The notes: generated by a model not told the origin, from the sequence alone. Shown: positions 10,628 to 21,270, counted from the first letter of the stretch. The stretch is DNA of 41,892 nucleotides from Amanita rubescens (GCA_015039365.1 WION01000459.1:1-41892); one strand, 5' to 3'. Made by a program: numbers and translations.

Positions 10628-11517
10628 TCCCCTGTTAACAACCACATTGCCTCTTCCATTTGAAATGATATTACTATGTATTTGTGCTGTTATATTTTCC
10701 CTATGATATGCCCTTCCAGTTTGTTTACAAGTATCTCAAATGTCTCCCTCCTTCCTGAATTTCTTTCATGTACACATACCTGGTCATGATTGTTTCTCAT
10801 GTCAATGCTGAGAAAAACAACATTGAAATAATGCTTTACTTAGTAAGCCTTTCAGAAGACTTGGTGGAAGGACAGAGTGCCATAATGTTTCCATAGTAAG
10901 GGAACTACCATCAACTGAACCAAGACAGCTAGTATGGATACATATATGACAAAACATCAAATAAGCACCACCCAACTCACGGCATAAAACAGGATTTTTT
11001 CTCTGTATTGTCGACTGCACGCCCATGATGGTACTAGGATATTTGGTCACTCACCGTATACCATATGGGTGGGAGAGTATGCTGTACCAAACAGGCTAGG
11101 TCCACTACAACATCAGAGACCTCTGGCATGTCAGGGTACGGCTGCCGACGAGATGAACTTGTACACGTTTCGATGCTCCAACGTCGCGCGTGAATGCGGC
11201 GGACCTAAGTTATGCGCGATTATTTCCCGCCTCTAGTTTTGAGAGACAAATGAATCGTGCACGCTGCGGCGCCCTGCGAGCGGCTGGATAAGTTGGGCCA
11301 TCGGCCGAAATCGGTTGAACTTTGTAAACGAACTGTACGAACCTGAAAACGCCCTAGCGGCGGTCAATTCTTCGCCTTTGAAAACGCGTCGTCGAAAATT
11401 GCCCTTCATCGTCACGGTTAACGATTGCGTGGGTGAGTCGCTGGCACCGACGTTGTTGAGTATTGTTTGGTCATGCATCGGCGGTTCTTCCACCGTTTGA
11501 TTCTCGTCAAGCCTTAC
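10628..11517. other. Intergenic, composition changes from AT-rich to balanced
   Basis: AT-rich up to about 11.05 kb, then balanced. A minus-strand frame of 82 codons at 10802-11050 (CRELGGAYLMFCHIC) is the only open stretch and was not recognised. An in-frame ATG at 11473 could extend the Trm2 gene by 15 residues with an Arg-rich, presequence-like MHRRFFHRLILVKPY. Confidence 0.4.
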
Positions 11518-13367
11518 ATGGAGGCTCCAACTGGCTACGTTCGCCCTCTTCCAGACTCTGAAAAGGACCTCCCTCCTCCCAAAAAACAACGCCTACAATC
11601 CAAGCCAGAAAAAAGGAAAATCTCCAAGAAGGCTCGCGAGTTCCCTAACAAATACTCCCCCGAAGGCGTGCTATGGGACAACATCGTCTCTGTTCTCGGC
11701 AAGGATCACGTAGATGAGGCGATAAAGTGCGAAAAAGACTTTGATTCGCCATACGAGAACGAGGAGGTTTTCCAAGTGGAGATTGTTAGTCTTTCCAGTA
11801 CGGGTGAAGCTATCGGTCTAGGATTCGGGAAAAGACGACATCCGTGGGCCATCGTAACCCGTTTTTGCTTCCCAGGAGAGACTGTCGTCGTTAAAGTGTA
11901 TTGGAACCGGAGGTTGCATTCCTTTGCAAAGGTTCTGGACGTTCTTAAGCCCGATCTCCGGCTTAGAGACGATAGTCGAGTTAAATGCCAGTATTTTGGT
12001 ACATGCGGAGGATGCCAATACCAGGTCAGTTTCGTTGCGTATATCCGGTCTAAGGTTAATCGCACGTCTTGCAGATGTTGTCATACGATCAACAGCTCAA
12101 GTTGAAGCGGGATGTCATTGTTAAAGCCTATAGAGATCTTTCCGGTGAGAATCTCTTTCAGTATCTGTGCGCATCGCGGTGACGTGTTTGCTTTACTTTT
12201 CCCAGAGTTGCCCGAATCTTCCATCCCCATCATCCAAGATACGATGCCTTCACCGCTCGAATACGGGTACAGAACCAAAATGACACCGCACTTTGACGCC
12301 CCTCCAAAGGAACATAGAGGGAAGGAAGCTGAAGTTAAAGATGGTGTGGTGCAAAAGCCGGAATGGCTAAAAATTGGGTTCAACGTGGCCGGGACGAAAA
12401 AGCCCTTGGATATTGAGGCGAGTGCAAATAATTCTGGTTCTGAACGTATATTCATGTTATCTGCAACAAGGAATGTCCAATCTCAACACCGACGCTTAAC
12501 GCTGCCATTCCCTCTATCCGAGAAAGTATTTTCAAGTGCGTATCCCATCGAACCGATGTGTATACATCGACTTATGATTATTCGATTAGAACTATACAAA
12601 GATATCGCAACGGCCTTTCGCTCACAATGCGCGACTCGCTACAATCAATACCACCCCCCGAAACAAAAGATCCCGTAGACGCATTATCAACCTCTCTAGA
12701 AAACCACGTCTGCATATCAGATCCAAAAGCCACCGTACGTGAAAGAGTCGGAGAATGGTTATTCGAATACAACGCAAGTTCTTTCTTCCAAACCAACAAC
12801 TCTGTTTTGAAACCTTTAACCGACTACGTCCGTGACGCCATCTTTCCTCCCGACACCCCGGGCACCTCCATTTCAAGATCCTCTCCACAGCCAACGCACC
12901 TAGTAGATGCCTACTGCGGTGCAGGTCTCTTCTCCATCACCCTCTCACCCTATTTCGACCAAATCGCCGGAATCGAACTATCCAGAGAATCCATCAAAGC
13001 CGCCCAACACAACGCAAGTTTGAACAACATCCCCCCTTCTAAAATCACATTCCGAGAAGGAGACGCAGCCAACATATTCGCGAGTGTCAAAGCCGATTTC
13101 AACCCTTCTAAAACGGTGCTGATCATCGACCCTCCGAGGAAGGGGTGCGATGAGTGGTTTCTCCAGCAGGTACTGGATTTCAGGTGTGGGACGATTGTGT
13201 ATGTGAGTTGTAATGTGCATACGCAAGCGAGGGATGTGGGTATTTTGATTAATAAGACGAAGGATGATGGTGAAGGGAGGATGTATGTTCTTGAGAGTTT
13301 GAAAGGATGGGATTTGTTCCCGCAGACGGCGCATGTGGAGAGTGTTGCGGTGCTCAGGCTGGTTTGA
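11518..13367 (+). CDS. TRM2: tRNA (uracil-5-)-methyltransferase, Trm2/RumA-like
   Basis: Five exons: 11518..12024, 12075..12144, 12206..12417, 12471..12535 and 12590..13367, with all phases matching. It makes m5U54 in the T-loop of tRNA using S-adenosylmethionine. N-terminal half: TRAM-like region, then the Cys cluster CQYFGTCGGCQYQ, which in RumA-type enzymes holds an Fe-S cluster. C-terminal half: FFQTNNSVL, SAM-binding VDAYCGAGLFS, IDPPRKGCDEW, the nucleophile region IVYVSCNVHTQARD and the catalytic-Glu motif HVESVAVL at the end. Intron 12418..12470 uses a GCGAGT donor (GC-AG class), needed to join LDIE to ECPISTP. ATG 11518 was chosen (EAPTGYVRPLPDSEKD); ATG 11473 is in frame and could add a mitochondrial presequence. 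The gene appears intact. Confidence 0.9.
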
Positions 13368-13440
13368 AGTTGTCGATGTGTTTATGATATTTACTAATTA
13401 TTTAATTTAATTACGAAATACTTCTTTCCCACGCACGTTC

Positions 13441-14053
13441 ATGTTCACCAGCACGCAACAAACCCCTTCAACAGGAGGATTTCTCTCCTCTGATCCATAT
13501 CTTACTCAAACAGGTCCTAACTTGGACCCAAACTCTCCTGAAGTCTTTCGTCAAAACTTACAACTAGTTCAACAACACATGATTCAAGTCCAATCTTTGG
13601 CACGGAGCGCTCTAGCCGGGATGTACGTTGTTACTTTCATCTACAGCCTAAAAAAATGCCTCTCAGCTAACAACACGAGAGAGACAAAATGCTTATCATC
13701 CTGGAACGAACCCATCTCAAACTTTTGCCGATTTAGCCAATGTTAAACAAGCTATCCACCTTTTACTAGAAGTGATGCGTCAATCTGGTGTTGGAGCTCT
13801 ACCCTTGTTGGCGTTAGTACCCTCGTTGCAAGGGACGGATGTGGCAATGTCTGCAGTGGGCGAGTCGTTTGGTCTTGATGCCGCGAGTACCACGAGTGGT
13901 AGTACGGGTGGAGGAATGGCGTCGATTAAGGTTCCGAGCGAGGAGAAGTTGATGGAAGATACGATGAATGGGATTAAAGTCTTGTTTGAGAGGCAGAAGA
14001 GGAGTCAAGAGAGTACGGCGGTGGTGGCGAATTTGTTGGGTGGGACGAGGTGA
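13441..14053 (+). CDS. Small conserved protein of unknown function
   Basis: Two exons, 13441..13622 and 13684..14053, give 183 residues. The 61-nt intron has a GTACGT donor, an AGCTAAC branch-like site and an unusual GAG acceptor; this choice joins SALAG to IQNAYHPGTNP in frame. The sequence starts with a Ser/Thr/Gln-rich stretch, then amphipathic helices (VFRQNLQLVQQHMIQVQSLA and DLANVKQAIHLLLEVMRQSG), an Ala/Ser/Gly-rich linker, and a final helix FERQKRSQESTAVVANLL. No catalytic motif or membrane segment is seen. The helical, Gln-rich layout would fit a subunit of a nuclear complex such as Mediator, but nothing proves it. It starts 73 bp after the Trm2 stop on the same strand, which is unusually close. 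Confidence 0.7.
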
Positions 14054-14401
14054 ATTGAGGTGTAGTGCGTATTTGATTTGCATATCGCGACGTTCTGACG
14101 TGTAATACAATAGATCTATGCGGTTGACAAACTCGTACCAGTCTAATGCGATATTAAAAATTCGGTTCCTCAGAGCCATGAGAGCCGCCTCGGGACGATT
14201 TCGGTCGTAAATACTCCCCGAAGGCGTGCTGTAATTTGAACCACCCGCTCTATCCTGTGTTCAAGACAAAACTACTGTACCGCTGTATATGTACCAAACC
14301 GTAGTAACTGGAGTACGCGCTGTTCAACAACTTCTCCGTCAAGGGCTACCGCGGACGCTTGAGACGAACGTTCTGACCGCCATACACCAGTAATAAGCGA
14401 G
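14054..14401 (+). promoter_or_regulatory. Upstream region shared between copies of the ~130-aa family
   Basis: The sequence TTTGAACCACCCGCTCTAT at about 14236 recurs at about 29656, in both cases upstream of a member of the repeated ~130-aa family. The 5' flank, not just the coding part, was therefore duplicated and may contain the promoter. Confidence 0.4.
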
Positions 14402-14739
14402 ATGTCGGAAACGAAATGTCAGCCTCTGTAAGTCTAACATTCCCGCTTACGTCCACTTCATCTTACAGCCCCGGGATCGAGGTGCCACCAGTGCCAGACA
14501 ACTTGAAGAACCGAAAGGCCGAATTCGGGTACCTCATCCACGTCGATTTCCAGCGTAACTACTACAACATCGGAATAGAGGACGGCAACAGATATACGAA
14601 GGAAGCTATCGTGCGGAGAGCTTGTCAAGTGACAAAATGTTATACGGCAATCCTGCCCATCAGAACAACGAGGTGGCAGGATCGTACAAGACAGGAAACA
14701 ATTAGAAATACAATAACACGTTTCTTTTTTGTTGCCTAG
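14402..14739 (+). CDS. Member A of an unrecognised ~130-aa family, probably C-terminally altered
   Basis: Exon 14402..14430 (MSETKCQPL) joins through a GTAAGT..TACAG intron to a second exon starting at about 14471, and reads PGIEVPPVPDNLKNRKAEFG followed by YLIHVDFQRNYYN. The NRKAEFGYLI block aligns with MKGREVAFGYLI in member B. After KEAIVRRACQVTK the similarity fades and the frame closes at 14739 without the family's RGPTY and DDNPKWHI blocks, so this copy looks truncated or strongly diverged. It lies head-to-tail with member B 90 bp downstream. Function unknown. Confidence 0.45.
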
Positions 14740-14828
14740 TTGGCCTTTTAGAACGAAGTGTATCCGTGATGCATTGATGCGTGACACTGAGTGACAGTTC
14801 GACGTTCTGCCTTCACCGTCCACCTCAA

Positions 14829-15300
14829 ATGTCGGCGACGGATACACGGTGAGCCTCTGCGCGCAGTGCAGAGATGGAGCTTTCACGCTTACTTCTCCAC
14901 CAGGATCTTTGAATTGCCAGACTTGGAGGATGAAATGAAGGGCCGAGAAGTCGCATTCGGCTACCTCATTGACGACAAATTCGTACACAAGTTCTTCCTG
15001 AATCGGGTACGCAGTGAAAGACTGCAAGATGTTACGGTATCGGAAGGTCCCTTCAAGCGATATGTGAAAGCGTCTCTCGCACGGGATGCTGCATTGGAGG
15101 CGGGATGTCCAATATCAACTCTGAATGTCAGAGTACCAAGAGGGAGTGGGGGAAAAGAAGAGGCGGTTATTGCCGCTTTTTTCATGCGTGGTCCTACATA
15201 TGTTGACAGGTATCCCCCCACTGTCGATGACCTGGACAGGTTCAAGGAGTGTCTATTCTTAGATGTGGATGATAATCCTAAATGGCATATATTGAGATGA
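14829..15300 (+). CDS. Member B of the ~130-aa family, intact reference copy
   Basis: A 20-nt first exon (14829..14848, MSATDTR) joins across a 55-nt GTGAGC..CCAG intron to exon 14904..15300. The ~138-aa product reads FELPDLEDEMKGREVAFGY, DDKFVHKFFLNRVRSERL, PFKRYVKASLARDAALEAGC, RGPTYVDRYPPTVDDL and DVDDNPKWHILR. It is mixed alpha/beta-like with no signal peptide, membrane segment or known catalytic motif. At least five related copies occur in this window (14402, 29800, 32411, 35450, 36598), so it belongs to an expanding lineage-specific family. The conserved short first exon and phase-2 intron across copies support the model. Function unknown. Confidence 0.65.
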
Positions 15301-15423
15301 GGCCCGCATACTTATCTCTTCGTCGCATGTGTGTTGCTTACGAGTACATTCAGTGTGTTATTTACAGATACCCTGGTACTTTTAGGTAACATTACACTGC
15401 ATATGCACATAGGCAATACGAGT

Positions 15424-15832
15424 TGAGGAAGCGTCTATATTCATGCATAATCTCCCTCGTAATTTTGGTAATGGCTCTCTCCGTACGATAGAATTTGGCG
15501 AATTTGAGTCGAGACGCAATAGAGTCCCCTCTAATCGCGTAAGTGGCTTTGTTGATAACCCTTCGCCATTCACTAATTTAGCTCGCAGAGGGTGGCCGAG
15601 GTCAACGTAGACGTTGTTCAAAGTGGTGATCATGACGAGGCTACACCGATACAAACTCTCCCAAGAGTCATCCGAGGTAGCATGCTCTATGCATACAATA
15701 AGTTTCGCAGAGTTACGATGGTCATGGTAAGAAAACTCACGATCGGACCGTAGAGGATTTGATTGTACGATCCCTCGTCCTCTTTCTGGAATTCAACCTA
15801 GGAATATAACCTGTCAAAATCGAATACGGAAG
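15424..15832. mobile_element. ~0.4 kb dispersed element, copy 1 (internal segment in orientation 1)
   Basis: Matches 26762..27203 at both ends in the same orientation: left end from GTTGAGGAAGCG through GGTAATGGCTCTCTCCGTAC, right end from ATGCTCTATGCAT through TTCAACCTAGGAATATAA to AAAATCGAA. The segment 15487..15681 between these arms is reverse-complemented relative to the other copy. No terminal inverted repeat or target duplication was found, so its class is unknown. Short frames inside are not convincing genes. Confidence 0.65.
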
Positions 15833-17057
15833 GACCTGCTCGGTTTTTGCGTTTTCTCCTCGCATTTCAATGCTCAGGCATCAAAATCCAAACAAAGACC
15901 ACGGATACTACCCCTCACCAAAACTAGAAGTGAATCTGCAGCTCCCGGCTGACGCCGTTGAGGAGCTCGAAGTGTTTTGTGGCTTGGCTTTCCTTTTGCC
16001 GGCTCCTGACGCCATCGCGTCGATATTATTATGTTGGGGTTTGGTTTTCGTGTTCAAATGTTTCTTTGGCTTGAATATTACTCTGCACTTGTGGAAGTGC
16101 AAAAAAAGTGTAACAGTTTTACTTGAATGGAAGCAGAGGATGGTTCCAACCTGATCACACTCCTTGCGCCATGCACTGAATCAACCTCTATTTGAAGACC
16201 ATACGGGTACATATAATACACATGGTAAAGACCGGGACTACATGACTAGCATGTACTAGTATATGTAAACAACGTTACAACACCCCTTTTTTAATCCCCA
16301 CAAGGAACACAGTCGACAAGTCGTATGGTAGTGATGATAAACGCCTGCGTAATTTTAACCCTTCCCGAGGGCTGGAAGTGACTGAGGTATCAAACCCCTA
16401 TGTAGGAAGGCTCAGAACCGAGTCTGAACTGCCAGAGGGAACGTGTGGTTCCAGTCTAGCTGGAGCTAGAAACCGCCAGGGAAGTCGAAAATAAAATAGG
16501 TATAATTTAGTCCATACGCTTGAGCTGTGTTCGGGAACTAAAATAAGATGACGATAGACTGAAACAACAGTAGGTGATTCAGCTTTGTCTATGAATCAAA
16601 TTATATCAGATAATCGAGACAGCAGCGAATGCAAAAGGGTGAACACACTTGTATTCGCGACAGTTTCTCAGTTACATCAACATTGCTAGCACTGGTAACT
16701 TCAGTGCGCACTATAGTAGTGATGTAAGGCCGCGCAGCGAAGCAATTCAATCCAAGCACTGACCGATATGCACGTTCTCGGCGTTGTAAAAGGTCCCACT
16801 TGTGAAATCCAGATTGCGAGAACGTTGGAACATTTCTGTCAAAGTACACAAATCAGACCGAAGAAATTTCAGTATAAAGACAACAATACGCACGAGAACC
16901 ACCTCGATTGTGATCTTGCTGATCTTGTTGCATATGACTGGGAGGGGGTTTAGCAGGTGGACGATCGTGATGACAATTTACGTCTGTAGTCACAAGTCGT
17001 TCTTCCGCCGTAATCTTGGGAATGCTGTAATTTAGTCAGTTGACTTGAAGGTAGGAT
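15833..17057. other. Intergenic, nothing firmly recognised
   Basis: Only short frames occur, for example 16601-16849 minus and 16768-16953 plus. Around 16330-16385 there are GTGATGA and CTGA sequences spaced like C and D boxes, but with no terminal stem. No gene is called. Confidence 0.35.
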
Positions 17058-17199
17058 ATGAGCAACCCACAGCAAAATACCCATGTGCTTCAACTAGCCG
17101 TTGCTCAAAGCGGTTCAGGCTACCGTCCCTTCCAAGTCGGAGAAAGGAAAGTATTGCCCTTGATTGGCTTACCTGCACCGCCTCTTGAATATCGGTGAG
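17058..17199 (+). CDS. Possible small orphan frame or first exon
   Basis: An ATG-initiated frame of 46 codons reads MSNPQQNTHVLQLAVAQSGS and ends VLPLIGLPAPPLEYR just before TGA; a GTGAGA donor overlaps the stop, so it might be a first exon. No downstream exon was found. Evidence is composition only. Confidence 0.2.
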
Positions 17200-17239
17200 A
17201 AGCCTATTTCACAGATAATCAAATGCTGTGCACGTTGAC

Positions 17240-17797
17240 TTATATTACGACGTACACCTTGAAGTTGTCGATTCTTCGACGCAAGAGAGGTGCAGTGTTT
17301 GATGGATCAGGTTGAAGAGCACCATTCAAGACTTTCACAGCATCAATGCAGCGATGCAAGAAGGCCCGTTGCGCAAGTGACATTTTCGGGTCCTGCATGG
17401 ATATCTCGATCAGCAGAATGATGTGGTCGACATCGTATAAAGAACATTCTACCTCCACTTTATCAAGTATATCAATCGCTGACTGAAGGACCGGGTTCAA
17501 AATAGGTGAACCAGTCCAGGTCGATGCCAGGTTCAGGAGGATACCCCGGGCCTGAGCATTGACGCGTGAGGAGCTGTGATCAGATTCAGGATTATCTTGA
17601 GAGTTTGAGAACATGAGATGAGAAGTGAAGGGTGAAAAGGGATGCCAGAGGGTTGATACATGTATAGTCTCGGCCATGTGCCTCGCCGCATGGTGAACAC
17701 ATTGTACGCACGGCCTCCAATCCGCCATTATGTAATCCACCTCCTGGACCTTCTCCTGCCATCCGAACTTGGAGGGCTGGTGTTCATTTCTCAGAGA
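17240..17797 (-). CDS. Hypothetical protein, probable C-terminal part
   Basis: The minus-strand frame is open from just after GTGACAG (acceptor-like, about 17798) to a stop at 17240. It encodes EHQPSKFGWQEKVQEVDYIM, then ADWRPCVQCVHHAARHMAE, a Ser/Asn-rich stretch, and helices such as LQSAIDILDKVEVECSLYDV and AFLHRCIDAVKVLNGALQ. The helical, Cys/His-containing layout recalls the poorly conserved middle regions of fungal-specific transcription factors, but no motif proves this. No upstream exons could be joined, so this may be the tail of a gene, an isolated fragment or a spurious frame. Confidence 0.3.
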   Translation of the reverse strand, partial: SLRNEHQPSKFGWQEKVQEVDYIMADWRPCVQCVHHAARHMAETIHVSTLWHPFSPFTSHLMFSNSQDNPESDHSSSRVNAQARGILLNLASTWTGSPILNPVLQSAIDILDKVEVECSLYDVDHIILLIEISMQDPKMSLAQRAFLHRCIDAVKVLNGALQPDPSNTAPLLRRRIDNFKVYVVI

Positions 17798-17989
17798 GCG
17801 CTGTCACGATAGAATGCCGCATGGATGCATGTTGTTATTCTAATTTTATCCTCGGTCTCAAAATAGTACACGATTCTCACGACAAATTGTGTCTGGAGAG
17901 ATCAGTTCTACCTTCTGAATCCTGACAATTCCTTAACAACGAAAAAGCGATTTGCAACCAGGATACAGCACTGACACCGGTGATGCGTC

Positions 17990-18175
17990 GTCCGACGGAC
18001 GGCGTTGCCACACCGTTACCCGCCCCGTTACCAATTGCGGCATACCCGTAGTGGCGGGTGCGGGTTGGTCGCATGCGGGTACGGGTCACGTCTGGGTACC
18101 AGAACTCAGACCCGGACCCGTACCCTCAATACCCTTACCCATGTACCCCTCAGGTTTCCCATACCCGTGCCGAAC
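17990..18175. repeat. Degenerate ACCCGT/ACGGGT-rich block
   Basis: Many ACCCG and CGGGT words occur in both orientations (CGGGTACGGGT near 18075, GACCCGGACCCGTACCC near 18112). Such hexamer clusters are common as subterminal repeats of fungal hAT-type elements. No paired end or target duplication was found here, so element membership is only suggested. Confidence 0.4.
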
Positions 18176-18331
18176 ACTAAGCCAGATACATGTATATCAG
18201 GCTAAATTACGGTGGAATTAGCAGGCACACACTGGAGCATGAGCCTAAGTCTGATATATCAAGGTGTGTAATACATATCTCTTATTAGCGCTGTAGATAT
18301 ATAACCATTTGTCTCTCCAGTGCTTTATACA

Positions 18332-18545
18332 TCATTTGGACGGTTCTGCCTCACTATCACTATCACCGGCAGGATCACACCTTTGCAAGTGACGATCAAG
18401 TTGTTTCCGATTTGTGAATTGCGCTCCACAGTTGTAGCAAGAGTAAACAGTGGTCTTATCGGAAGGTTCAGGGCACATCATGCCTGATGGTAGCGGCATG
18501 TCAACACCAGTGTGGAGAAGATGTCGAGAGACCAGAAGAATTTCT
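18332..18545 (-). pseudogene. C2H2/C2HC zinc-finger gene fragment
   Basis: On the minus strand, after a CACAG acceptor near 18545, the frame reads SRHLLHTGVDMPLPSG, the end of one finger plus linker. A finger CYNCGAQFTNRKQLDRHLQ ending RCD and an acidic tail GDSDSEAEPSK-stop follow. The spacing C-x2-C-x12-H-x3-C fits a nucleic-acid-binding zinc finger. The first finger's Cys pair is not present in the adjoining sequence, so either an upstream exon was missed or this is a 3' fragment. Sequence just upstream belongs to an inverted repeat (see 18655 and 19262), suggesting an element-associated or duplicated gene end. Confidence 0.45.
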
Positions 18546-18654
18546 GTGTAACATGTTAGAGTAAGTGCAGTTGAACCGTGGAGAAGACGAGAGTTTCAAA
18601 GAAATAAACGCACATGGGGGAATCTGATAAACAGACAATGAACCGTTCGATGTA

Positions 18655-18850
18655 GACCTGCAAGTTATATAAGGACCCCTGACAATACCTATATAGGTCA
18701 GATCCAAAACCGGACAAAATGACCTCAAAATAGCCTCAAAAAGTTGCCATGGTGGATCCCCATATTCGGACAGATTTTGGGCAGGCCACGTTTCGGACAC
18801 ATCGCTGAGTTTCGGGCAATTACGGAGGCGACAACAGCTCTACAAACGAG
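18655..18850 (-). repeat. Inverted repeat arm 1 (partner 19262..19440)
   Basis: Read on the minus strand, this arm contains AAATCTGTCCG, CATTTTGTCCGG and TTGGATCTGACCTATATAGG followed by TATTGTCAGGG. The plus strand at 19262..19440 contains AAATCTGTCCGG and GGGATCAGACATATATGGGC followed by ATTGTCAGGG. The arms are diverged and face outward around the 18862..19185 frame. Confidence 0.5.
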
Positions 18851-18861
18851 TCAATATTCAC

Positions 18862-19185
18862 TTGCCCCCGATCCGATTCCTTTGTTTGTTCGACACAACA
18901 ATAGCGAAGAATGCTAGTGGTTTGACAGTAGTCTCCAGAGAAACAGTTGAACGTTTCAAGCTTCTTCAAGGCAGCGGCTGGAGTGCATTGAACCAGGTCG
19001 CCAAGAAATTCCTCAACCGAGGTAAGAAGGCTGGTCTTTCTGGCAAGGACGGTGGCCAGAGGGGCCGTGGTCGGAAGGCTGCGAGGGGTGGTAGGAATGT
19101 CGCAAAAAGGTTACCGACTCGGAGGCGGGCGAAGATGATGACGAAGGTACAGAGGTTGAAGATTAAGACTTCACACTGGCATTGA
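18862..19185 (+). pseudogene. Basic ORF remnant between inverted repeat arms
   Basis: The plus-strand frame has TVVSRETVERFKLLQGSGWS, LNQVAKKFLNRGKKAGLSGK and a strongly basic RGRGRKAARGGRNVAKR stretch. A second frame at the end reads SEAGEDDDEGTEVED-stop, an acidic tail that looks more like a natural terminus. The switch between frames suggests a frameshift or a missed intron (GTTACC after GCAAAAAG). Composition is that of a nuclear or DNA-binding protein tail. No family was recognised. Confidence 0.25.
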
Positions 19186-19261
19186 CTACCAAAATACGTA
19201 AATATCTCTCTTAGACATAGCACAAGTACACCAAAGTCATTCTAGTACATTTTACGGGGCT

Positions 19262-19440
19262 TTGGGCACTTCCAGAGGCTGGATCTGGGTTTTCGGACAA
19301 TTTGGCCTGGGGAAAAAACGGACAAAAACGACGAAAATCTGTCCGGACAAAATGGTCCAAAATCGGCCATTTTGGGATCAGACATATATGGGCATTGTCA
19401 GGGTGTTATATACGTTTCAAGGGGTGATACACATGTTCTG
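19262..19440 (+). repeat. Inverted repeat arm 2 (partner 18655..18850)
   Basis: See the first arm. It is rich in TCCGGACAAAATGG-like words and ends shortly before the hAT-type element at 19538. Confidence 0.5.
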
Positions 19441-19537
19441 TGAAGGGGCGAAACAGGGGGTTGTCGGACAGTTAGGGCACTCTCACACGGCCCATTATGG
19501 CAGTTCAGTGCATTTGCTCCACTATAGGAACCCCACT

Positions 19538-20727
19538 TAGGGATCAGCAGGGGTATGGCAAACCCTGGGGGTTTTCCAAGGGTTTTGTGGAGGGTAGGGG
19601 TAGGGGTTGAGGCTTGCCAACCCCTAAAAACCCCCCTCTATAGCTGTTGACCCTTCATACCCCTGGGAGTATATGATATATATCAAGTGTTATATCAATA
19701 AAAATATACATAAAATTTATACATTAGTACTCAACTGCCATGGTGATGGCAAGGGGGGATGCAAGTGTAGGGTCACCTACATAGATGGTGTAGAAACCTG
19801 AAATGCAGGTGCCAGTGGACTCAGGGAGATGGAAGGCAGTGGATGACTCTGCCATAATTAATTGTTGAGTACAGTTGTCTGCATTCCAGGTGTAGGGTCA
19901 CCTACATAGATAATGTAGAAAGCTGAAATGCAGGTGCCACTGGACTCAGGGAGATGGAAGGCAGTGGATACGGTTGCCATAATTAATTGTTGAGTACAGT
20001 TGTCTGCATTCAAGAGTTGCAAAGTGCTTGCATTCAGTTGTGAGGGATTGGGCAATTGGGGGTTGTGAGAGGTAACCATGCTTATTGATATGTGCATCTC
20101 AGTGCTGCCTTTAGACAGTCTAGTGCCATATCATCAGTGTTGTTGAATGAATTACATAGTGTAACACAGTGTTGCAAATCATAACCATCTGTTGCCTTCC
20201 AATTGGAAGAAGGTGGTGCAGCACATAAAGGGAATGATATGAATGGACTTGGAGAAAGGGTTGGCAGGTTGTGATGACTCTGCTAAACAATGTCTGATGC
20301 TCTGAGGTTGACAGGCAGTGGAAATAGGTTAGAGCTCAAAGGATGGCAAATAGATTATAGTCCTGTGTCTGAATTGTTGGTAAGGATTACTAGTTAGCAA
20401 TTAATATGTTATAGATTGTAGCACAGACAATAGATAGCCATTGAGCCTTGGGATTGTACCCTGGGGTATTTTTGTACCCTTGTACTCATGCTGGTTAGCA
20501 ATTAATATGTTATACATAGATTGTAGCAAAGATAAAGTAGCTATTCAATGAACCCTTGGGGTCAAACCCTGGGGTATTTTTGTACCCTTGTACCCTTGGG
20601 CAACCCCTTGTGTACCCCAGGGTAATCAAGGGGTAAAACCCTCACCCCTGTTCAAGGGTGAGGGTTTTGGAGGGTAAGGGTAAGGGTTGAGCCTTGAAAA
20701 CCCTGGGGTTACCCCTGCTGATCCCTA
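19538..20727. mobile_element. Non-autonomous hAT-like element with perfect ends and 8-bp target duplication
   Basis: The left end TAGGGATCAGCAGGGGTA is the exact reverse complement of the right end, followed inside by imperfect G/C-rich inverted sequence (AGGGTAGGGGTAGGGG opposite TACCCTTACCCT). An 8-bp direct repeat ACCCCACT flanks it at 19530-19537 and 20728-20735. TAGGG-type ends plus 8-bp duplications are hallmarks of hAT transposons. At 1190 bp it has no transposase frame, so it must be mobilised by another element. The interior has two tandem duplications: ~125 bp (19766-19890 and 19891-20015) and ~101 bp (20394-20494 and 20495-20595). Clean ends and duplication suggest fairly recent insertion. 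Confidence 0.9.
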
Positions 20728-20735
20728 ACCCCACT

Positions 20736-21270
20736 TGTCCTAGTTGGATCCTCGGATAGGTGAATTGACTGATTTAGCCGAAAATAAAATGCGGAGACGA
20801 GTCAACCGCACAGCATAAACGACCATGGGCTCCTCACATTGATCGTTTTATGCCATTGTCCTCGCTCGCACGTACTAATACTAATAGTAGCTATATATAT
20901 GACTTACCGTATCGGACATACGTGCGGTTGTATAGAAAAGGATGATGTGCACCAAGAAATACAGATCATCAGTGAATGAAACATGAGTACTTGAGTGTTG
21001 TGCCGCATGCTTGCCCTGAAAAGCCCAACATCCTAATATCTAAATTCACAATTTATTCTACAATTCTACGGTGCAACACGTTACACAGCTAGTCACTACC
21101 GTATTTTACTCCAATTTGATCGACCAAATGTCCGGCTAGGTACTTCATTGCCTGCGGTTTTGTTTGGGGTGGTTTCTGCACTCAGCAGTATTGAAGATCT
21201 CGATTGGCACTGTGGTTGTGGGTTTTGAGTTACGTGTCACCACGGCGTGACTGACTTCGACTCCCTCACG
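20736..21270. other. Intergenic, promoter side of the APH-like gene
   Basis: No coding frame, RNA or repeat was recognised. It presumably includes the promoter of the kinase-like gene. Confidence 0.4.

Noticed and set aside
10802..11050. 82-codon minus-strand frame
   Set aside because: Open and fairly protein-like but with no splice partners or recognised motif, so not called as a gene.
16325..16390. Possible box C/D snoRNA (GTGATGA, CTGA)
   Set aside because: No convincing terminal stem, C' or D' boxes, or guide match; short boxes are frequent by chance.
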